A stretch of 5,060 nucleotides of DNA, from NCBI GenBank assembly GCA_016939345.1, contig JAFGHG010000140.1, forward strand, positions 1 through 5,060. The letters are read 5' to 3'. Each line of letters begins with the position of its first letter. The first letter of the stretch is position 1. The position numbers were made by a program, and so were the translations under genes. The notes beneath the pieces were generated by a model. That model was given only the letters and a program-made list of their open reading frames with translations. It was not told the DNA's origin and did no database searches. Positions 4,848 to 5,060 of this stretch are shown piece after piece. The DNA comes from Candidatus Omnitrophota bacterium. Lineage in GTDB: Bacteria; Omnitrophota; Gorgyraeia; Duberdicusellales; 4484-171.

Positions 4848-5060
4848 TTAGGGTGTATCTGGACTTTGGATTTGTAGGCCTTCTGGAAGCTGGGGGTTTA
4901 ATTGGTTGTAGAGTCTATCGAAAGATATATCTTCTATAAAATAAAGTATGCAATTGATATTACCGGAGATACCCAGTTTGAGGCCATTGTTAAAACTTAT
5001 CTTTACTCTGGGATTAAAACCTTGTGTAAAATATACGGGCAGCCCGCTTCTTCTCAATGC
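4848..5060 (-). CDS. DUF2344 / TIGR03936 radical SAM-linked protein, C-terminal part (cut by window edge, short)
   Basis: The frame enters from the right edge (70 residues visible) and stops at TAA 4850-4848. ALRRSGLPVYFTQGFNPRVK at the edge is the hallmark of DUF2344, followed by the conserved ISF...LKLGISG region and LPEGLQI. An apparent TTG start at 5057 is not the real start, because the preceding codon continues the conserved ALRR motif. The family is usually fused to or encoded beside a B12-binding radical SAM protein, which would lie beyond the right edge; its function is not established, although a role in tRNA modification or ribosome-linked processes has been suggested by gene context. 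The protein ends only about seven residues after LPEGL, whereas members normally continue for roughly another hundred residues. It is therefore a short variant or a truncated gene. It converges on the SpeD-family gene with 52 bases between them and no clear terminator. Confidence 0.8.
   Translation of the reverse strand, partial: ALRRSGLPVYFTQGFNPRVKISFNNGLKLGISGNINCILYFIEDISFDRLYNQLNPQLPEGLQIQSPDTP

Noticed and set aside
1..5060. CRISPR arrays, tRNA or rRNA genes, insertion sequences
   Set aside because: No regularly spaced repeats, cloverleaf-type sequences, transposase genes or terminal inverted repeats were found by eye.

Overview
The window is AT-rich bacterial DNA with compact gene packing and strong AGGAGG-type ribosome binding sites. 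The Rnf-type electron transport subunit points to an anaerobic, ion-gradient metabolism. The carboxyspermidine polyamine genes, the Rnf subunit and a DUF2344 radical SAM-associated gene would fit an uncultured anaerobic lineage such as Omnitrophota or a neighbour. That placement is a guess from gene content and style; no marker gene in the window fixes it.

Layout, left to right. (1) Positions 1-394, minus strand: the first 131 codons of an RnfC-type protein, cut by the window edge. (2) 378-1631, minus strand: a complete 12-helix-type MFS transporter whose 3' end overlaps the rnfC start by 17 bases. (3) 1632-1764: a divergent intergenic region with promoter-like sequences in both directions. 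(4) 1765-4141, plus strand: a two-gene polyamine operon, carboxy(nor)spermidine decarboxylase (nspC) followed by carboxy(nor)spermidine dehydrogenase. (5) 4142-4435: a 294-base A-rich intergenic region with a good sigma70-like promoter, a GC-rich hairpin and an unrecognised 56-codon ORF. (6) 4436-4795, plus strand: a small SpeD (AdoMet decarboxylase) family pyruvoyl enzyme. (7) 4848-5060, minus strand: the C-terminal part of a DUF2344 (radical SAM-linked) protein, which stops earlier than expected for the family.

The core of the window is a polyamine module. The carboxyspermidine route makes spermidine from putrescine and aspartate semialdehyde: the dehydrogenase forms carboxyspermidine and the decarboxylase removes CO2. 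It does not use decarboxylated S-adenosylmethionine, so a SpeD-family gene beside it is not explained by the classical SpeD role. In this SpeD homologue the self-cleavage serine and the catalytic histidine and cysteine are kept at exact family spacing (S71, H76, C91), while positions matching the adenine-stacking Trp and the pre-cleavage Glu are changed. The best reading is a repurposed SpeD acting as a pyruvoyl-dependent ornithine or arginine decarboxylase that supplies putrescine (directly or through agmatine). This is an inference from context and residue changes; a true AdoMet decarboxylase cannot be excluded.
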